The notes: generated by a model not told the origin, from the letters alone. DNA of 64,000 nt from Ramlibacter sp. WS9 (GCF_003797765.1 NZ_RKMB01000002.1:434001-498000); one strand, 5' to 3'; shown: positions 7,681-17,696, counted from the stretch's first letter. Made by a program: numbers and translations.

Positions 7681-10600
7681 CTACCTCTTGCACTCGTTGT
7701 CGTAGACGATGTTGTCCGGCGGCGTGCGGCCCGCCTGCTGGTTCTTCTCTTCCTGGAGCAACAGGGAAACGAAGGTGGTGAGCGGATTCGACTGCAACTC
7801 CGCGATAACCCGGCTGGCAAGCGCATGGTCGCCGTTCAGCAGGTCGAGTATGGTTTTGGCCGATGGCGGAGGGGCCGGAGTTGGCGCCGGCGTAGGTGAC
7901 GGCGAAGGGCTCGGTGACGGCGAAGGGCTCGGTGACGGCGAGGGACTCGGGGACGGCGAAGGACTCGGTGACGGCGAAGGACTCGGCGACGGCGAGGGAC
8001 TCGGCGATGGCGAAGGGCTCGGCGATGGCGAAGGGCTCGGCGATGGCGAAGGACTCGGCGACGGTGTCGGTGTGGCCGCGATGGTGGCCTTCAGCGCGCC
8101 GAATGCCACGGTGGCGTTCGTCACCGAACCGGACACCGCCGGCAGGTTGTCCGTGCCGCTTGTCGTTCCAGAGATCAAGGTGTAGACGCCGTCGGGCGGT
8201 TGCACCGCCCCGTTGAGCACGACCGAGCTGCCGCCCACACCCGAAGGGAAAGTTACATTGCCCGTGACCGAAATCGCATCGTGGCTGCTGGTGTTCACCA
8301 GATCGAATTCGAGCGTCGCGCCGTCCAGGACCGTGAAATTGCCCGCGACGTTCATCGACGACACCCCGCCCGAGCCGCCCGGCGCGAGCGTTCCGGCCAG
8401 CGCCACATCGCTGCCGGCGGTGATGATGCCGCCAACCGTGATCAGCCCGCTGCCGGTGCCGAGCGTGGCCGTGGAAAAGCCGCTCCAGTCCAGCGTTCCC
8501 ACGACGTCGGCGTTGTGAAGATCCAGCGTCGCCGTACCCGGGCCGGCGATCGACGCCGAACCGGAAGCAATGAGCCCGCCCACCAGGAAGGCCGCGCTCG
8601 TTGAACTGAGATGGATATCGCCGCCGGTGCCGGGTGCTTCCGCCCACACACCGCCGCCGGCGGAGACGCCCACGGGTGCGACAGTGCTGCCGATGGGGCC
8701 GTCCACGGCCTGCAGGTACACCGAGCCGCCGGCGGTGGCGCCGACATGCGTGCCGCCGCCCGTCGCATGGATACCTTGCGTCGACACGAGGCTGATCGCC
8801 GCGGTCGCGGCCGCACCGCCGGTGGCCACGCTGTCGCCGCTGATCGCGCCCGATGCGATCGTGACGGCGCCGGCGTTGTCCATGTCGATGCGGCCGCCGC
8901 CGGTGTTGGACAGGGTCGTGATCGTGATGGGGATGCCGTTGTGGAGGTGAATGTCGCCGGAGCCTGTGTTGAAGGCAATCAGCCCGCCGAACTGGTTCGA
9001 CGACTGGCTGAGGTCCATGCCGCCGACGGTGTTCACGGTCAGCAGCGAAGCCTTGATCGGCTGGGTCTGGTTCAACGTGCCGGCGCTGTTCAGCACGGTT
9101 CCCGAGGTGCCCGAGTCGATGCCGGTGATGCCGTCGACCGTGCCGACGGTCAGCGCCGACTTGCTGTTGACGAACTGGAACGTGCCCGTCGTGGAGCGCC
9201 CGCTGATCTGGTCGACCTGGTTGGCCGCGTTGATCAGCGTCACCGACGCCGCGTCTGCGTTGAGGTTGGCCACGGTGAGCGGCGCGGTCTGCGTGATGCT
9301 GCCGCCCGTGCCGTTGATCAGGCTGAGCGAGGGCGCGTTGACGGGAGCGACCGTGCCCCCGGTGTTGCCGATGGTGATGCCGCCGTTGTAGGCGGAGCCG
9401 CCGACGACGATGACGGAAGCCGTGATGAGGTTCAACTCGCTCGGGGCGAGATTGAGCGCGGATGACTCGGAGCCGCCCGGTCCGGCCAGCGTGATCTCGC
9501 GGCTGGCTGTGAACGGCACCAGCATCGTGCGGCCCGCGCCCGAATTGACGGGACTCGCGACGTTCAGGCGGTCACCCACCAACTTGATTTCGCCGCCCGC
9601 GCTCGCGAGCGTCGTGCCGACCACGTCGATGTCACGCGAGCTCGCTGGCGCCGGCGCGGGCACGCCCGAGCCGGTGATCGTGATGGTGCCGGCGCCAGTG
9701 GCCGTGAGGGCGCCCTGCAACGCGACCCCGATCACGCCCGAGGCACTCGGCGCGGAGGCCGTTCCCGTGACGGCAATGTTGCCGGGGGACGTCATCGTGC
9801 CCGCCAACGATGCGGCGACGATGTTGGTGGCCGTGGTCGATGAACTGACGCTTCCCGTCACCGTCAGGCCGCCCAGGCCGGCCATCACGCTGCCGGTGGA
9901 TCCCACCTTGACGCCGACGCCGCTGCTGCCCCCGACGATCGCCGCGCCGTTCAGCGTGACCTGCGCGGAGGTGCCGGACTGGACTTTGCCGTTGACCAGC
10001 AACCCGGTGCCGTCCAGGATCGATGGATTGTTCAGCGTGCCGGACAGGATGACGTTGCCGCCGGAACTGGAAATGGTCGCGCCGTTCGCGACTTCGCCGC
10101 CGGCACTGGTGGCCGAGGCACTCGCGCCCGCGCGGCCGGTCAGGCTGATGGCACCGGCGCCCGTGACCTTCGCCCCGGAGTCGAGGCGGAATCCGCGCGA
10201 CACCTGCGCCACGCCCGACGTCCAGCCGGCATCACCCTTCAGCGTGATCGCACCGCCGCCGGCGGAAATGGTCGATGCGGTGACCAGCAGGCCGGCGGCG
10301 GAACTGCCGGCGCTCGCTCCGCCGCTGGTCAAGTTGCCGCTGATGTCGATGGTGCCTGAGCCGCTGGTCGTCACCAGCGAAGCCACCGTGCCGTTGACGA
10401 TCGCGAGCGAATGGAAGTTGTTGGCGCCGCTCGCGCTGACCTGGATGTTGCCCCCGCCCGCATCCAGAGTGGCGCCGACGAGCTTCACCGCTGAGCTGGA
10501 GCTGCTCACGTTGATGGCGCCGCCCGAAGAGGTCACAGCGGACTCGTCGATACGCACACCCTGGGCATCGGCGTTGGTGGTGTTGCCGCCGAGCGTGATT

Positions 10601-12732
10601 GCGCCGCCATTGGTGGAGACGTCCGCATTGACGGTGATCGGAGCGGACGGCGCCGTGACGGAAACGACGGATCCCGCCCCCAGGTTCTGGATGCCGATGC
10701 CGAAGCCCAGGTCGTCGATCGACAGGGCGCCCGTGCCGTTCTGCTGCAGGCGCACGGGGCCGCCGCCGGTATTGGAGACGCCCAGGCGCGTGGCCTCGAT
10801 CTCGGCCGGCCCGGTGGAGCCGTCTCCGACGCCCGTGCCCGCGCTGATCTTCAGGTCGTTCGCATAGATCGTCTTGCCGGCCTGCATGCCGATAGCGCCA
10901 GCCGACGTGAGCGTCACATTGCCGGAAGTGCCGGTCCCGCTGAAGCGCGCGTCGATGTGGCCCCCGCCCAGTGACATGGCGCTGCCGCCTGCCGTCAGGT
11001 CGATATTGCCGCCGCTGCCTGCCGCGGGTGTGGTGCGGATTTCGCGCACCGATAGGTCACCCGCCGCGCCGCCTGCCGTCAGTGTGACGCTGCCGCCCTT
11101 GGAATTGACGCCACCGATGTCGATCGCACCGTTGGTGGTGGTCATGACCACCGCGCCGCCCGCCGTCTGGAAGCGGTCATTGGCGTCCGCGTTGGCGATG
11201 ATGTTGCGGCCTGCGCTGATCGCGAAAGTGAAGCCCGGCGCCGTCAGCATGTTCAGCGTGTCGTCGGCGAGATTGCTCAGCACCACATCGCGCGTGGCCT
11301 GCAGCGTGACGTTGCCCGTGAGGCCCTCCAGGACTTGCTCGGAGATCGTGACGTCGGTCGTGGTGTTCGGTTCACCCGCGCCGATGACGTTGTCAGCCAG
11401 CAGGCCGTCGTCCGCGCCGCCGCTCCCGCTGACGATGGTGATGTCCTGCGGGTCCAGCAGGATGGAACCCGCGCGGCCCCTGGGTGCCGAGGTATCGACC
11501 GTGGCGCGAAACACCAGCGAGCCCTTGCCCGAGGTTTCCACCTTGCCGCCATCACCGCCGTTCGGTCCCCCCTTGGCTTCGATGTGCGCCCCAACGCGCG
11601 TCACATCGTCGGACCAGACGACGACGGTACCGCCATGGCCGCTGTCCGTCGCATTCGCCTTGATCGTCGCACCGGTCTCCACCGTCGTCGTGCCGGCATT
11701 GGCGATGCGGCTGTCCGCGCCCTGCCAGCCTCCGCCGATGAGGGCCTCGCCGCCGCCTTGCGCGCCGCTCACGTCGATCACCGCCCCGCTTCTGAGCATG
11801 ACCTTGTTGGCCGTGACGTGCACCTGCCCGCCTTGCGCTGCATTCGTTGCCGTGACGCTGCCGGCGACGTCGGCCGTGTCCTGGCCCCTGAGGATCACCT
11901 TGCCGCCTTCGGCACTGATGGCGCTGGCCTGGATCAGCCCGCTGTGTTTGAGCGAGCCGGCAAAGATGCCCACGGCGTCGCCTTGCAGGGTGCCCAGGTT
12001 GATGGCCTGGTCTCCAGGGGCCTGCACTTGCAGCCGGATGCCTTCGAGGCCGCGCCCGGTGATCTCGACTTTCTGGCCCGCCGCGAGGATGGCCGATCCG
12101 TTGGGCGCTTGCAGCAATGCGTTGGCGCCTGTCTGCAGGTTCGGGGCGATGAGGACGATGTCGCCGCTGCGCGCGAGGATGCGCCCTTCCACGTTCAGGG
12201 CACCTCCGGGCAAGCCGTCGCCGCCGAAGACGAGGCGCCCGGCCAGCGCGTCGGCATCGCTCATGCGCAAGGTGGAGGCGCTGAAGCCCGCGGTGTCGAT
12301 GACGGCGCCGGTGCCCACGGCGATGCCCGAGGGGTTGACCAGGACGAGTTTGCCGTTGGACGACAGGGTGCCGAAGAGGGCCGAGGGGTTGTTGCCCAGC
12401 ACCCGGTTGATCGACAGGCTGGCCGCGCTGGGCTGCTCGAAGCGGGTGGCGCTGCCGGCGGGAATCGAGAAGCTTTGCCAGTTGATGGCCGAGCGGTTGG
12501 TGCCGGCCGCATTCTGCGTGGTGACGACCAGGTTGCTGCCTTGCTGCTGCAAGCTCGCCTGGCCGGAGATGACTTGTGCGCCGGAAGGCTGTGCCAGCGC
12601 CTGCCCGGCGCCGGCAAACGCCGCCGCGACCGCGAGCGCCATCCCCGCCGGGCGGAAACCCGCAACAGCAGGGCTCGAGGCAGGCTGGCCGGCTCTGCCA
12701 GCGCGGGAGGGCAGTTGGGCAGGAAGTTTCAT
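7681..12732 (-). CDS. filamentous haemagglutinin-like TpsA adhesin with Pro-Ser tail
   Basis: A 1683-residue exported beta-helix protein. After a long signal peptide (cleavage likely after ALAQ, near residue 47) comes a TPS/haemagglutination-activity domain with [17 protein letters not shown] and [15 protein letters not shown], the features that target TpsA proteins to a TpsB pore. A second landmark, [12 protein letters not shown], is typical of FHA-like proteins. About 1,100 Gly/Ser/Thr/Val-rich residues follow, then about 30 Pro-Ser dipeptides, and a 60-residue C-terminal segment ending NECKR. That Cys is the only cysteine I found in the protein. The ATG at 12732 starts the signal peptide; the longer frame adds no sensible N-terminus. 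No TpsB transporter gene lies in the window. Confidence 0.85.
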   Translation of the reverse strand: MKLPAQLPSRAGRAGQPASSPAVAGFRPAGMALAVAAAFAGAGQALAQPSGAQVISGQASLQQQGSNLVVTTQNAAGTNRSAINWQSFSIPAGSATRFEQPSAASLSINRVLGNNPSALFGTLSSNGKLVLVNPSGIAVGTGAVIDTAGFSASTLRMSDADALAGRLVFGGDGLPGGALNVEGRILARSGDIVLIAPNLQTGANALLQAPNGSAILAAGQKVEITGRGLEGIRLQVQAPGDQAINLGTLQGDAVGIFAGSLKHSGLIQASAISAEGGKVILRGQDTADVAGSVTATNAAQGGQVHVTANKVMLRSGAVIDVSGAQGGGEALIGGGWQGADSRIANAGTTTVETGATIKANATDSGHGGTVVVWSDDVTRVGAHIEAKGGPNGGDGGKVETSGKGSLVFRATVDTSAPRGRAGSILLDPQDITIVSGSGGADDGLLADNVIGAGEPNTTTDVTISEQVLEGLTGNVTLQATRDVVLSNLADDTLNMLTAPGFTFAISAGRNIIANADANDRFQTAGGAVVMTTTNGAIDIGGVNSKGGSVTLTAGGAAGDLSVREIRTTPAAGSGGNIDLTAGGSAMSLGGGHIDARFSGTGTSGNVTLTSAGAIGMQAGKTIYANDLKISAGTGVGDGSTGPAEIEATRLGVSNTGGGPVRLQQNGTGALSIDDLGFGIGIQNLGAGSVVSVTAPSAPITVNADVSTNGGAITLGGNTTNADAQGVRIDESAVTSSGGAINVSSSSSAVKLVGATLDAGGGNIQVSASGANNFHSLAIVNGTVASLVTTSGSGTIDISGNLTSGGASAGSSAAGLLVTASTISAGGGAITLKGDAGWTSGVAQVSRGFRLDSGAKVTGAGAISLTGRAGASASATSAGGEVANGATISSSGGNVILSGTLNNPSILDGTGLLVNGKVQSGTSAQVTLNGAAIVGGSSGVGVKVGSTGSVMAGLGGLTVTGSVSSSTTATNIVAASLAGTMTSPGNIAVTGTASAPSASGVIGVALQGALTATGAGTITITGSGVPAPAPASSRDIDVVGTTLASAGGEIKLVGDRLNVASPVNSGAGRTMLVPFTASREITLAGPGGSESSALNLAPSELNLITASVIVVGGSAYNGGITIGNTGGTVAPVNAPSLSLINGTGGSITQTAPLTVANLNADAASVTLINAANQVDQISGRSTTGTFQFVNSKSALTVGTVDGITGIDSGTSGTVLNSAGTLNQTQPIKASLLTVNTVGGMDLSQSSNQFGGLIAFNTGSGDIHLHNGIPITITTLSNTGGGRIDMDNAGAVTIASGAISGDSVATGGAAATAAISLVSTQGIHATGGGTHVGATAGGSVYLQAVDGPIGSTVAPVGVSAGGGVWAEAPGTGGDIHLSSTSAAFLVGGLIASGSASIAGPGTATLDLHNADVVGTLDWSGFSTATLGTGSGLITVGGIITAGSDVALAGTLAPGGSGGVSSMNVAGNFTVLDGATLEFDLVNTSSHDAISVTGNVTFPSGVGGSSVVLNGAVQPPDGVYTLISGTTSGTDNLPAVSGSVTNATVAFGALKATIAATPTPSPSPSPSPSPSPSPSPSPSPSPSPSPSPSPSPSPSPSPSPSPSPSPSPSPSPSPSPTPAPTPAPPPSAKTILDLLNGDHALASRVIAELQSNPLTTFVSLLLQEEKNQQAGRTPPDNIVYDNECKR
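7891..8072 (-). repeat. 18-bp tandem repeat encoding (Pro-Ser)n
   Basis: About ten imperfect copies of an 18-base unit (plus strand: GGTGACGGCGAAGGGCTC) encode the Pro-Ser linker of the adhesin on the minus strand. Variation is mostly at third positions. The unit is a multiple of three, so copy-number change would lengthen or shorten the linker without shifting the frame. Confidence 0.85.
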
Positions 12733-12749
12733 GGTCGATCCGACGGTAG

Positions 12750-12779
12750 CACAGCCGTATGGCCGGAACAACGGCTGTG
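12750..12779 (-). promoter_or_regulatory. perfect 9-bp inverted repeat upstream of the adhesin gene
   Basis: CACAGCCGT (12750-12758) and ACGGCTGTG (12771-12779) are perfect inverted copies separated by 12 bases, ending 17 bases before the adhesin ATG. The dyad could be an operator or a hairpin in the 5' leader that affects translation. No binding protein can be named. Confidence 0.45.
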
Positions 12780-12862
12780 TCCGCGCGCTGCACCGGAAAT
12801 CGGGCGAAGTGATGCACATCTGCGCCAAATGTCACACGCTGCCCATGATGCCGTAGGGCCCG

Positions 12863-12868
12863 GATAAC
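12863..12868 (+). promoter_or_regulatory. putative -10 box of the glycosyltransferase gene
   Basis: GATAAC ends seven bases before the ATG at 12876, leaving no room for a ribosome-binding site and suggesting a leaderless mRNA. Confidence 0.35.
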
Positions 12869-12875
12869 ATGGACC

Positions 12876-13853
12876 ATGCGCGTTTTCGTCAGCATCGCTT
12901 CCTACTGCGACCCCCTCCTGGGCTTCACCCTCGCGCGCGCCGTGGCGACGGCACGCTGGCCGGAACTCCTGCACTTCGGCATCGTCGACCAGAGCCCGGC
13001 GGCAGCGCCAGCGCCGGTGGCGGGCGACGTATCCCCCGCCCGGCTGAGCTACATGCGCTTCGAGCCGGTCTATGCCCGCGGCCCGTGCTGGGCCCGCGCC
13101 ATTGCGATGTCGCTGTACGACGGCGAGGACTGGTTCTTCCAGATCGATTCGCACATGGACTTCGATCCGCACTGGGACGAGCGCCTGATCGCGCAGTCGC
13201 TGCGGCTGCTCCCAGGACGCAAGGGATTTGCCGTGTCGGCCTATCCGAACCCCTTCGTGTTCGAGGGCGAGCGCGCGGTCAAGCGCCCGACGACCGACAA
13301 AGTCCTGTTCCATGTCGTGAAACCGGGCGCAAGTTTCGAGCCCGACCACCCTGTGCTGGGGTTCGAAGCCCACCCCCTGGACAGCAACCAGGCCGTGCCG
13401 GGCTACCACCTGGGTGCCGGTTGCCTGTTCGCCCCGGGCCGCTTCGTCCAGGCCTTCCCATACGACCCCTGGTTCTACTTCCATGGCGAGGAACAGGCGC
13501 TGGCGGCGCGCCTGTTCACGCATGGCTGGGACGTCTTCCACATGCCGGCGATGCCGATCTACCACCTGTACAACAACGCTGACTCCGGCGCACCGCCGCG
13601 CCCGCTTCATTGGGACGAGTCGCATGACGCCCAGCGCGCGCAGACCTGGTGGGCCCTCGAGCAGCGTTCGCGCAACCGGCTCCAGGCACTGTTGGCGGGT
13701 GAGCCGCTGGGCGTGTATGGCCTGGGCAAGGAACGCACGCTCGCCGACTACGCGGTCTTCAGCGGCATCGACTACGGCGCGCGAACGATCGAACCGCGCG
13801 CCCACCGCACGCCCGCCAGCTCAGTCTCCGCCGAGCCGCCTCAAGGAGACTGA
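12876..13853 (+). CDS. GlcNAc-type glycosyltransferase (PF11397-like)
   Basis: A 325-residue soluble glycosyltransferase like the GlcNAc family, which includes the Skp1 hydroxyproline GlcNAc-transferase of Dictyostelium. It opens with RVFVSIASYCDP. The acidic sugar-nucleotide/metal motif is QIDSHMDFDPHWDERL, and the PGYHLGAGCLFAPGRF and DPWFYFHGEEQALAARLFTHGWD segments are typical of the family. It is divergent from the adhesin gene, with 143 bases between the starts, so it may modify that protein or a surface polymer; this is inference. The last six codons (EPPQGD) and the stop lie inside an intergenic repeat that has extended or replaced the original C-terminus. Confidence 0.82.
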   Translation: MRVFVSIASYCDPLLGFTLARAVATARWPELLHFGIVDQSPAAAPAPVAGDVSPARLSYMRFEPVYARGPCWARAIAMSLYDGEDWFFQIDSHMDFDPHWDERLIAQSLRLLPGRKGFAVSAYPNPFVFEGERAVKRPTTDKVLFHVVKPGASFEPDHPVLGFEAHPLDSNQAVPGYHLGAGCLFAPGRFVQAFPYDPWFYFHGEEQALAARLFTHGWDVFHMPAMPIYHLYNNADSGAPPRPLHWDESHDAQRAQTWWALEQRSRNRLQALLAGEPLGVYGLGKERTLADYAVFSGIDYGARTIEPRAHRTPASSVSAEPPQGD

Positions 13854-13900
13854 AGCCCCCTCGGGGGGCAGCGCAGCACACGAAGTGGCCAGCGTGGGGG
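13833..13900 (+). repeat. intergenic GC-rich repeat, copy B
   Basis: Same orientation and same blocks as copy C: GAGCCGCCTC, then a GCCCCC/GGGGGC hairpin, then GGCAGCG, and a final AGCGTGGGGG. It starts inside the 3' end of the glycosyltransferase gene and fills the gap between two convergent genes, where the hairpin could stop transcription. Confidence 0.75.
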
Positions 13901-13909
13901 CCACATCGA

Positions 13910-14728
13910 TCAATCCTGAGCGCGCATCAGTTCCTGGGCCAAGCACAGGTCGGCCCAGGCCTTGGCCTTGTCCGGCAAGCTGCGCAGCAGGTAAGCAGGG
14001 TGATAGGTCACCACCACAGGCACGCCCATGTATTCGTGCCGGCGGCCGCGCAGCTTGCCGATCGGCTCCTCGGTGCCCAGCAGCGATTGCACCGCGAACC
14101 GCCCCATCGCCAGGATGATCTTCGGCTGCAGCAACTGCACCTGCCGGCGCAGGAACGGCTCGCACTGGGCCACTTCCTGCGGCTGCGGGTTGCGGTTGCC
14201 GGGCGGCCGGCACTTCAGGACGTTCGCGATGTAGACCTTGCGCTGGCGGTCCAGGCCCAAAGCCTTGAGCATGTTGTCCAGCAGCTTGCCCGCCTGGCCG
14301 ACAAAGGGCTCGCCCTGCAGGTCCTCGTTCTCGCCCGGGGCTTCGCCCACCACCAGCCAGTCGGCGCGGCGGTCACCGACACCGAACACGGTGTTGCGCC
14401 GGCCCTCGCAGAGGCCGCAGGCGCGGCAAGCCGCGACGGCCTCGGCCAGCGCGTCCCATTCCATCAATTCGACACCGGCAGCGTCCGCTCGCGGGGCCTG
14501 AACGAGGGCGTGAGCCGGTGCTGGCGCGGCTTCGCGAGAGCTGGGCTCGGTGCGTGACGGTATCGGCGCTCTTGCAGCCTCAGTTCTTGCGGGTTCGGCT
14601 CTCACGGGCCGCACGGCGGGCACCGCCACCGGCACGGCAGCCGCGGGCGCACTTTCCAGCGGCTCAAAAAGCCGGATTCCCATTTCGCCCAGCATCGCGC
14701 GCTGACGGTCGTCCAGATCAAGGCTCAT
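13910..14728 (-). CDS. family 4 uracil-DNA glycosylase (iron-sulfur type)
   Basis: A 272-residue DNA repair enzyme that removes uracil from DNA. The conserved domain begins at about residue 95 with [20 protein letters not shown], containing two of the four 4Fe-4S cysteines, followed by [23 protein letters not shown] (active-site motif A) and [13 protein letters not shown]. The C-terminal motif is TYHPAYLLR. Residues 25-90 form an Ala/Pro-rich linker absent from minimal family members. The start at 14728 gives [21 protein letters not shown] and overlaps the rimI stop by four bases. tsaB, rimI and this gene form one minus-strand operon. Confidence 0.92.
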   Translation of the reverse strand: MSLDLDDRQRAMLGEMGIRLFEPLESAPAAAVPVAVPAVRPVRAEPARTEAARAPIPSRTEPSSREAAPAPAHALVQAPRADAAGVELMEWDALAEAVAACRACGLCEGRRNTVFGVGDRRADWLVVGEAPGENEDLQGEPFVGQAGKLLDNMLKALGLDRQRKVYIANVLKCRPPGNRNPQPQEVAQCEPFLRRQVQLLQPKIILAMGRFAVQSLLGTEEPIGKLRGRRHEYMGVPVVVTYHPAYLLRSLPDKAKAWADLCLAQELMRAQD

Positions 14729-15192
14729 AGCTTCAGGCTCATCACCACCGCGTCTTCGCGCTTGCCACCGTCGGCGGGGTAGTAGCCTTTGCGTTCGCCG
14801 ACGCGGCGGTAGCCATGGTGTTCGTAGATGCGTTGCGCCCGCACATTGCCCACGCGGACTTCCAGCCACAACCACTGCGCGCCCTGCCCGCGCGACCACA
14901 CCGCCAAGGCATCGAGCAGCACCCGGCCCCAGCCCTGGCCCTGCAAAGCAGGCGCCACGGTGATGTTGAGCAGGTGGACTTCATCGACACCCTTCATCGC
15001 CACGAAATAGCCGATGACGGTGGCGCCGGCGGTGAGCAGCTGCGCCTGGTAGCCCGATTGCAGCGAGTCGCTGAAATTGCCCCGGGTCCACGGATGCCCG
15101 TACGCGGCACGCTCGATCGCGACGATCTCGTCCAGCCGCGCTTCGGTGAGCGGCTCAAACTGCGCTTCGACGGATTTGAAAACGGCACTCAT
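14725..15192 (-). CDS. rimI: ribosomal protein alanine N-acetyltransferase RimI
   Basis: A 155-residue GNAT-fold acetyltransferase that acetylates the N-terminal Ala of ribosomal protein S18. The acetyl-CoA-binding motif is VAPALQGQGWGRVLLDAL, and the C-terminal GNAT segment is NVRAQRIYEHHGYRRVGERKGYY. It overlaps both tsaB (start ATG within the tsaB stop) and the downstream glycosylase by four bases, a pattern of translational coupling. The tsaB-rimI pairing is common in proteobacteria and supports the assignment. Confidence 0.93.
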   Translation of the reverse strand: MSAVFKSVEAQFEPLTEARLDEIVAIERAAYGHPWTRGNFSDSLQSGYQAQLLTAGATVIGYFVAMKGVDEVHLLNITVAPALQGQGWGRVLLDALAVWSRGQGAQWLWLEVRVGNVRAQRIYEHHGYRRVGERKGYYPADGGKREDAVVMSLKL

Positions 15193-15899
15193 GAGGTGGC
15201 GGTGGTTGCGGCGCGCGCGGCCGCGCGTTCTTCGGTAGTCTGGGCCACTTTATCGCGAATGTAGAGAGGCAGCGCGTGAGCGGCAGGCACGGCCTGACCG
15301 GCGGCAAGCAGTGCCGGCGCCAGCCGCAGCAACGCCGTGGCCGTTGGCAACGCCTCGACGCGCGGCGCCTCGCCCGGCAACCGCCCCGCATAGGCCGAAA
15401 ACGCATTGCCGGCAAGCGCCCAACCTTCGGCAACCACCACGGTTTCGGGCCGGCCCACGCCGAAGCCGCCATCTTGCTGCCAGCGCCCGTCGGCCCACTG
15501 GTATGCGGCCGAATACACCTCGTCCATCCGCGCGTCGAGCACCGCCACCACCTTCTCCCAACCCACCGCCGCTCGCGCTTCTTCCGCGACCGCCAGCAAG
15601 GTATCGACAGGCAACACCGGTACATCGGCGCCGAAAGCCAGGCCCTGGGCGACCGAGCAGGCGGTGCGCAGCCCGGTGAACGAACCCGGCCCGCGGCCGA
15701 ACACGATCGCGTCCAGCTCATCCAGCCGCAGGCCGGCCTGCGACAGAAGTCCGTGGATGGCCGGAATCAGCGACGCCGAAGCCTGTGCCCCGCCCGCGCC
15801 CCGGTACACCAGCGGCTCACCAGCCGGCGCGCTGCCGCCCTGAACCGCGATGGACAGTATCTCGGTGCTGGTGTCGAACGCAAGCAGTTTGAAGTTCAC
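15189..15899 (-). CDS. tsaB: tRNA t6A37 threonylcarbamoyltransferase complex subunit TsaB
   Basis: A 236-residue ASKHA-fold protein that, with TsaD and TsaE, transfers threonylcarbamoyl to A37 of ANN-decoding tRNAs. Family hallmarks are LLAFDTSTEILSIAV near the N-terminus and IVFGRGPGSFTGLRTACSVAQGL, the conserved Gly-rich segment. I chose the GTG at 15899, which yields MNFKLLAFDTSTE, the usual beginning; an ATG at 15929 would add ten residues. It shares a short divergent promoter region with dacB. tsaC, which makes the substrate, lies about 4 kb to the right. Confidence 0.92.
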   Translation of the reverse strand: MNFKLLAFDTSTEILSIAVQGGSAPAGEPLVYRGAGGAQASASLIPAIHGLLSQAGLRLDELDAIVFGRGPGSFTGLRTACSVAQGLAFGADVPVLPVDTLLAVAEEARAAVGWEKVVAVLDARMDEVYSAAYQWADGRWQQDGGFGVGRPETVVVAEGWALAGNAFSAYAGRLPGEAPRVEALPTATALLRLAPALLAAGQAVPAAHALPLYIRDKVAQTTEERAAARAATTATS

Positions 15900-15942
15900 G
15901 GGGCGATGGCTTTCAGGCAAGCCTGCCATTATCGAGGCGCCG

Positions 15943-15948
15943 GATAAT
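15943..15948 (+). promoter_or_regulatory. putative -10 box of dacB
   Basis: GATAAT, one base from the consensus TATAAT, ends six bases before the dacB ATG at 15955. This fits a leaderless transcript. No convincing -35 box is seen. Confidence 0.4.
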
Positions 15949-15954
15949 CGCCGC

Positions 15955-17349
15955 ATGATTCACCGCTTCGCCGCCTGCTGCGTGCTGGCACTCGCCGTGC
16001 TGCCGTCGTGGGGCCAGGGCCTGCCGCCGGAAGTCGATGCCGCGCTGGTGCGCGCCAAACTGCCGCGCGATGCGGTCACGCTGCTGGTGGTCGATGCCGA
16101 GGGCAAGTCGCCGCCGCGATTAGCCCATCGCGAAAGAGTTGCCGTCAACCCCGCATCGATCGCCAAACTGGCGACGACGTTTGCGGGACTGGACCTGCTG
16201 GGGCCGGCCTTCGCCTGGACCACGCCGGTCTACGTCGAAGGAACGGTGCAGGGCGGCACGTTGCAGGGCAACCTGTACGTGCGGGGCCGGGGCGATCCGA
16301 AGCTGGTGGCCGAACGGCTGTGGCTGCTGCTGCGCCGGGTGCAGGGCCTGGGCATTCGCACCATCGCGGGCGACATCGTGCTGGACCGCAGCGCCTTCGA
16401 AACCGTGCCGCAGGACCCGGGTGCCTTTGATGGCGAACCGCTGCGCCCCTACAACGCCGCGCCCGATGCCTTGTTGGTCAATTACAAGTCCGTGCTCATC
16501 ACCTTCACGCCGCTGGGCGGCCAGGCCCGGGTCCACGTCGAGCCGCCGATGGCGGGGCTGCAGGTTCCGGGCACGGTCGCGTTATCGCAGGAAACATGCG
16601 CCGACTGGCGTGGCGGCTTGAAGGCGGACTTCAACGACCCGGCACGCATCGCCTTCGCGGGCACTTACCCCCTGGCGTGCGGCGAAAGGACCTGGCCGCT
16701 CGCGTATGCGGACCCTCGCAGCTACACGCAGCGCGCCATCGTGGGCATGTGGCAGCAACTGGGCGGCACGGTGACGGGCCAGGTTCGCGAAGGCCGTGTG
16801 CCCGCCGGGCTGGTGCCCGCGTTCGAGATGCAATCACCGCCTCTGGCCGAAGTGGTTCGCGACATCAACAAGTACAGCAACAACGTGATGGCGCAGCAGC
16901 TTTTCCTCACCTTGAGCCTGCAGCAAAAAGGCGTGGGCACGGTGGAGGGTTCGCGCGAGGTGTTGCGCCAGTGGTGGCGCGAGCGGCTGGGCGTGGCCGA
17001 TTCCCCGAACTTCGGCAACGGCTCGGGCCTGTCGCGCGACGAGCGCATCACCGCCGCCGAACTCGCGCGGCTGCTGCAGTTGGCGTGGGCGTCACCGCTG
17101 ATGCCGGACCTGGTTGCTTCGCTGCCGGTGTCGGGCGTGGACGGAACCATGCGCCGCACACGCGGCAAGGGCGCAGGCCTGGCCCACTTGAAGACAGGCA
17201 GCCTGCGCGACGTGGCGGGCGTGGCCGGTTACGTCCACGCCGCCAGCGGCAAACGCTATGTGCTGGTTGCCATCGCCAACCATCCCCAGGCCGGCGCCGT
17301 CCGGCCGGCAATCGACGCACTCATCGACTGGGCTGCGCGCGATCTGTGA
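15955..17349 (+). CDS. dacB: D-alanyl-D-alanine carboxypeptidase/endopeptidase (PBP4 family)
   Basis: A 464-residue periplasmic penicillin-binding protein of the S13 family that trims and cleaves peptidoglycan cross-links. A signal peptide (to about residue 20, SWGQG) is followed by the transpeptidase domain. The nucleophile motif SxxK is SIAK in NPASIAKLATTF; the second motif SxN is SNN in NKYSNNVMAQQLF; the third, KTG, is in LAHLKTGSLRDVAGVAGYV. All active-site residues are present. Length is typical for DacB. The start codon sits next to a -10-like box. A SemiSWEET gene follows after 20 bases. Confidence 0.94.
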   Translation: MIHRFAACCVLALAVLPSWGQGLPPEVDAALVRAKLPRDAVTLLVVDAEGKSPPRLAHRERVAVNPASIAKLATTFAGLDLLGPAFAWTTPVYVEGTVQGGTLQGNLYVRGRGDPKLVAERLWLLLRRVQGLGIRTIAGDIVLDRSAFETVPQDPGAFDGEPLRPYNAAPDALLVNYKSVLITFTPLGGQARVHVEPPMAGLQVPGTVALSQETCADWRGGLKADFNDPARIAFAGTYPLACGERTWPLAYADPRSYTQRAIVGMWQQLGGTVTGQVREGRVPAGLVPAFEMQSPPLAEVVRDINKYSNNVMAQQLFLTLSLQQKGVGTVEGSREVLRQWWRERLGVADSPNFGNGSGLSRDERITAAELARLLQLAWASPLMPDLVASLPVSGVDGTMRRTRGKGAGLAHLKTGSLRDVAGVAGYVHAASGKRYVLVAIANHPQAGAVRPAIDALIDWAARDL

Positions 17350-17369
17350 TTTCCCAAATTCCCTTATCC

Positions 17370-17624
17370 ATGTCCGCTCCCGAATTGATCGGCTACCTCG
17401 CCGCCATCCTTACCACCTGCAGTTTCGTGCCGCAGGCGTGGCTCACCTTCCGCACCCGCAACGTCAGCGGCATCTCCCTGGGCATGTACAGCGTGTTCGC
17501 CAGCGGCGTGGCGCTGTGGCTCGCGTATGGCTTGCTGCTCGGGGCATGGCCGATCGTCGTGGCCAACAGCATCACGCTGGCCCTGGCGATCGCGATCCTG
17601 GCGATGAAGCTGCGCTACCGCTGA
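17370..17624 (+). CDS. SemiSWEET sugar transporter
   Basis: An 84-residue, three-helix membrane protein of the SWEET/PQ-loop family. It works as a dimer that lets mono- or disaccharides cross the inner membrane. The signature is TTCSFVPQAWLTFRTRNVSG, with the Pro-Gln pair in helix 1. Helices lie at about residues 5-22, 36-56 and 60-79. It starts 20 bases after dacB in the same direction and is likely co-transcribed. No sugar-metabolism gene adjoins it, so the substrate cannot be inferred. Confidence 0.9.
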   Translation: MSAPELIGYLAAILTTCSFVPQAWLTFRTRNVSGISLGMYSVFASGVALWLAYGLLLGAWPIVVANSITLALAIAILAMKLRYR

Positions 17625-17696
17625 GCCGGGGTGAAGCGCGGGCAAGTCGCGCTGGAGTCAGGTCCCCAGAATTTCTCGGTGAATACCCGCTGGGCC

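Noticed and set aside
7891..8072. Possible CRISPR array
   Set aside because: The units are adjacent and all alike; there are no spacers and no cas genes, and they encode Pro-Ser in frame.
7709..8216. Plus-strand Gly-Asp-Gly-Glu and Thr-Ala-Lys-Gly repeat proteins
   Set aside because: They are antisense readings of the Pro-Ser tandem repeat of the adhesin gene and have no start signals of their own.
9410..12856. Long plus-strand Pro/Ala/Thr-rich frames opposite the adhesin
   Set aside because: They are antisense shadows created by the Gly/Ser/Thr-rich coding strand; no signals or domain patterns support them.
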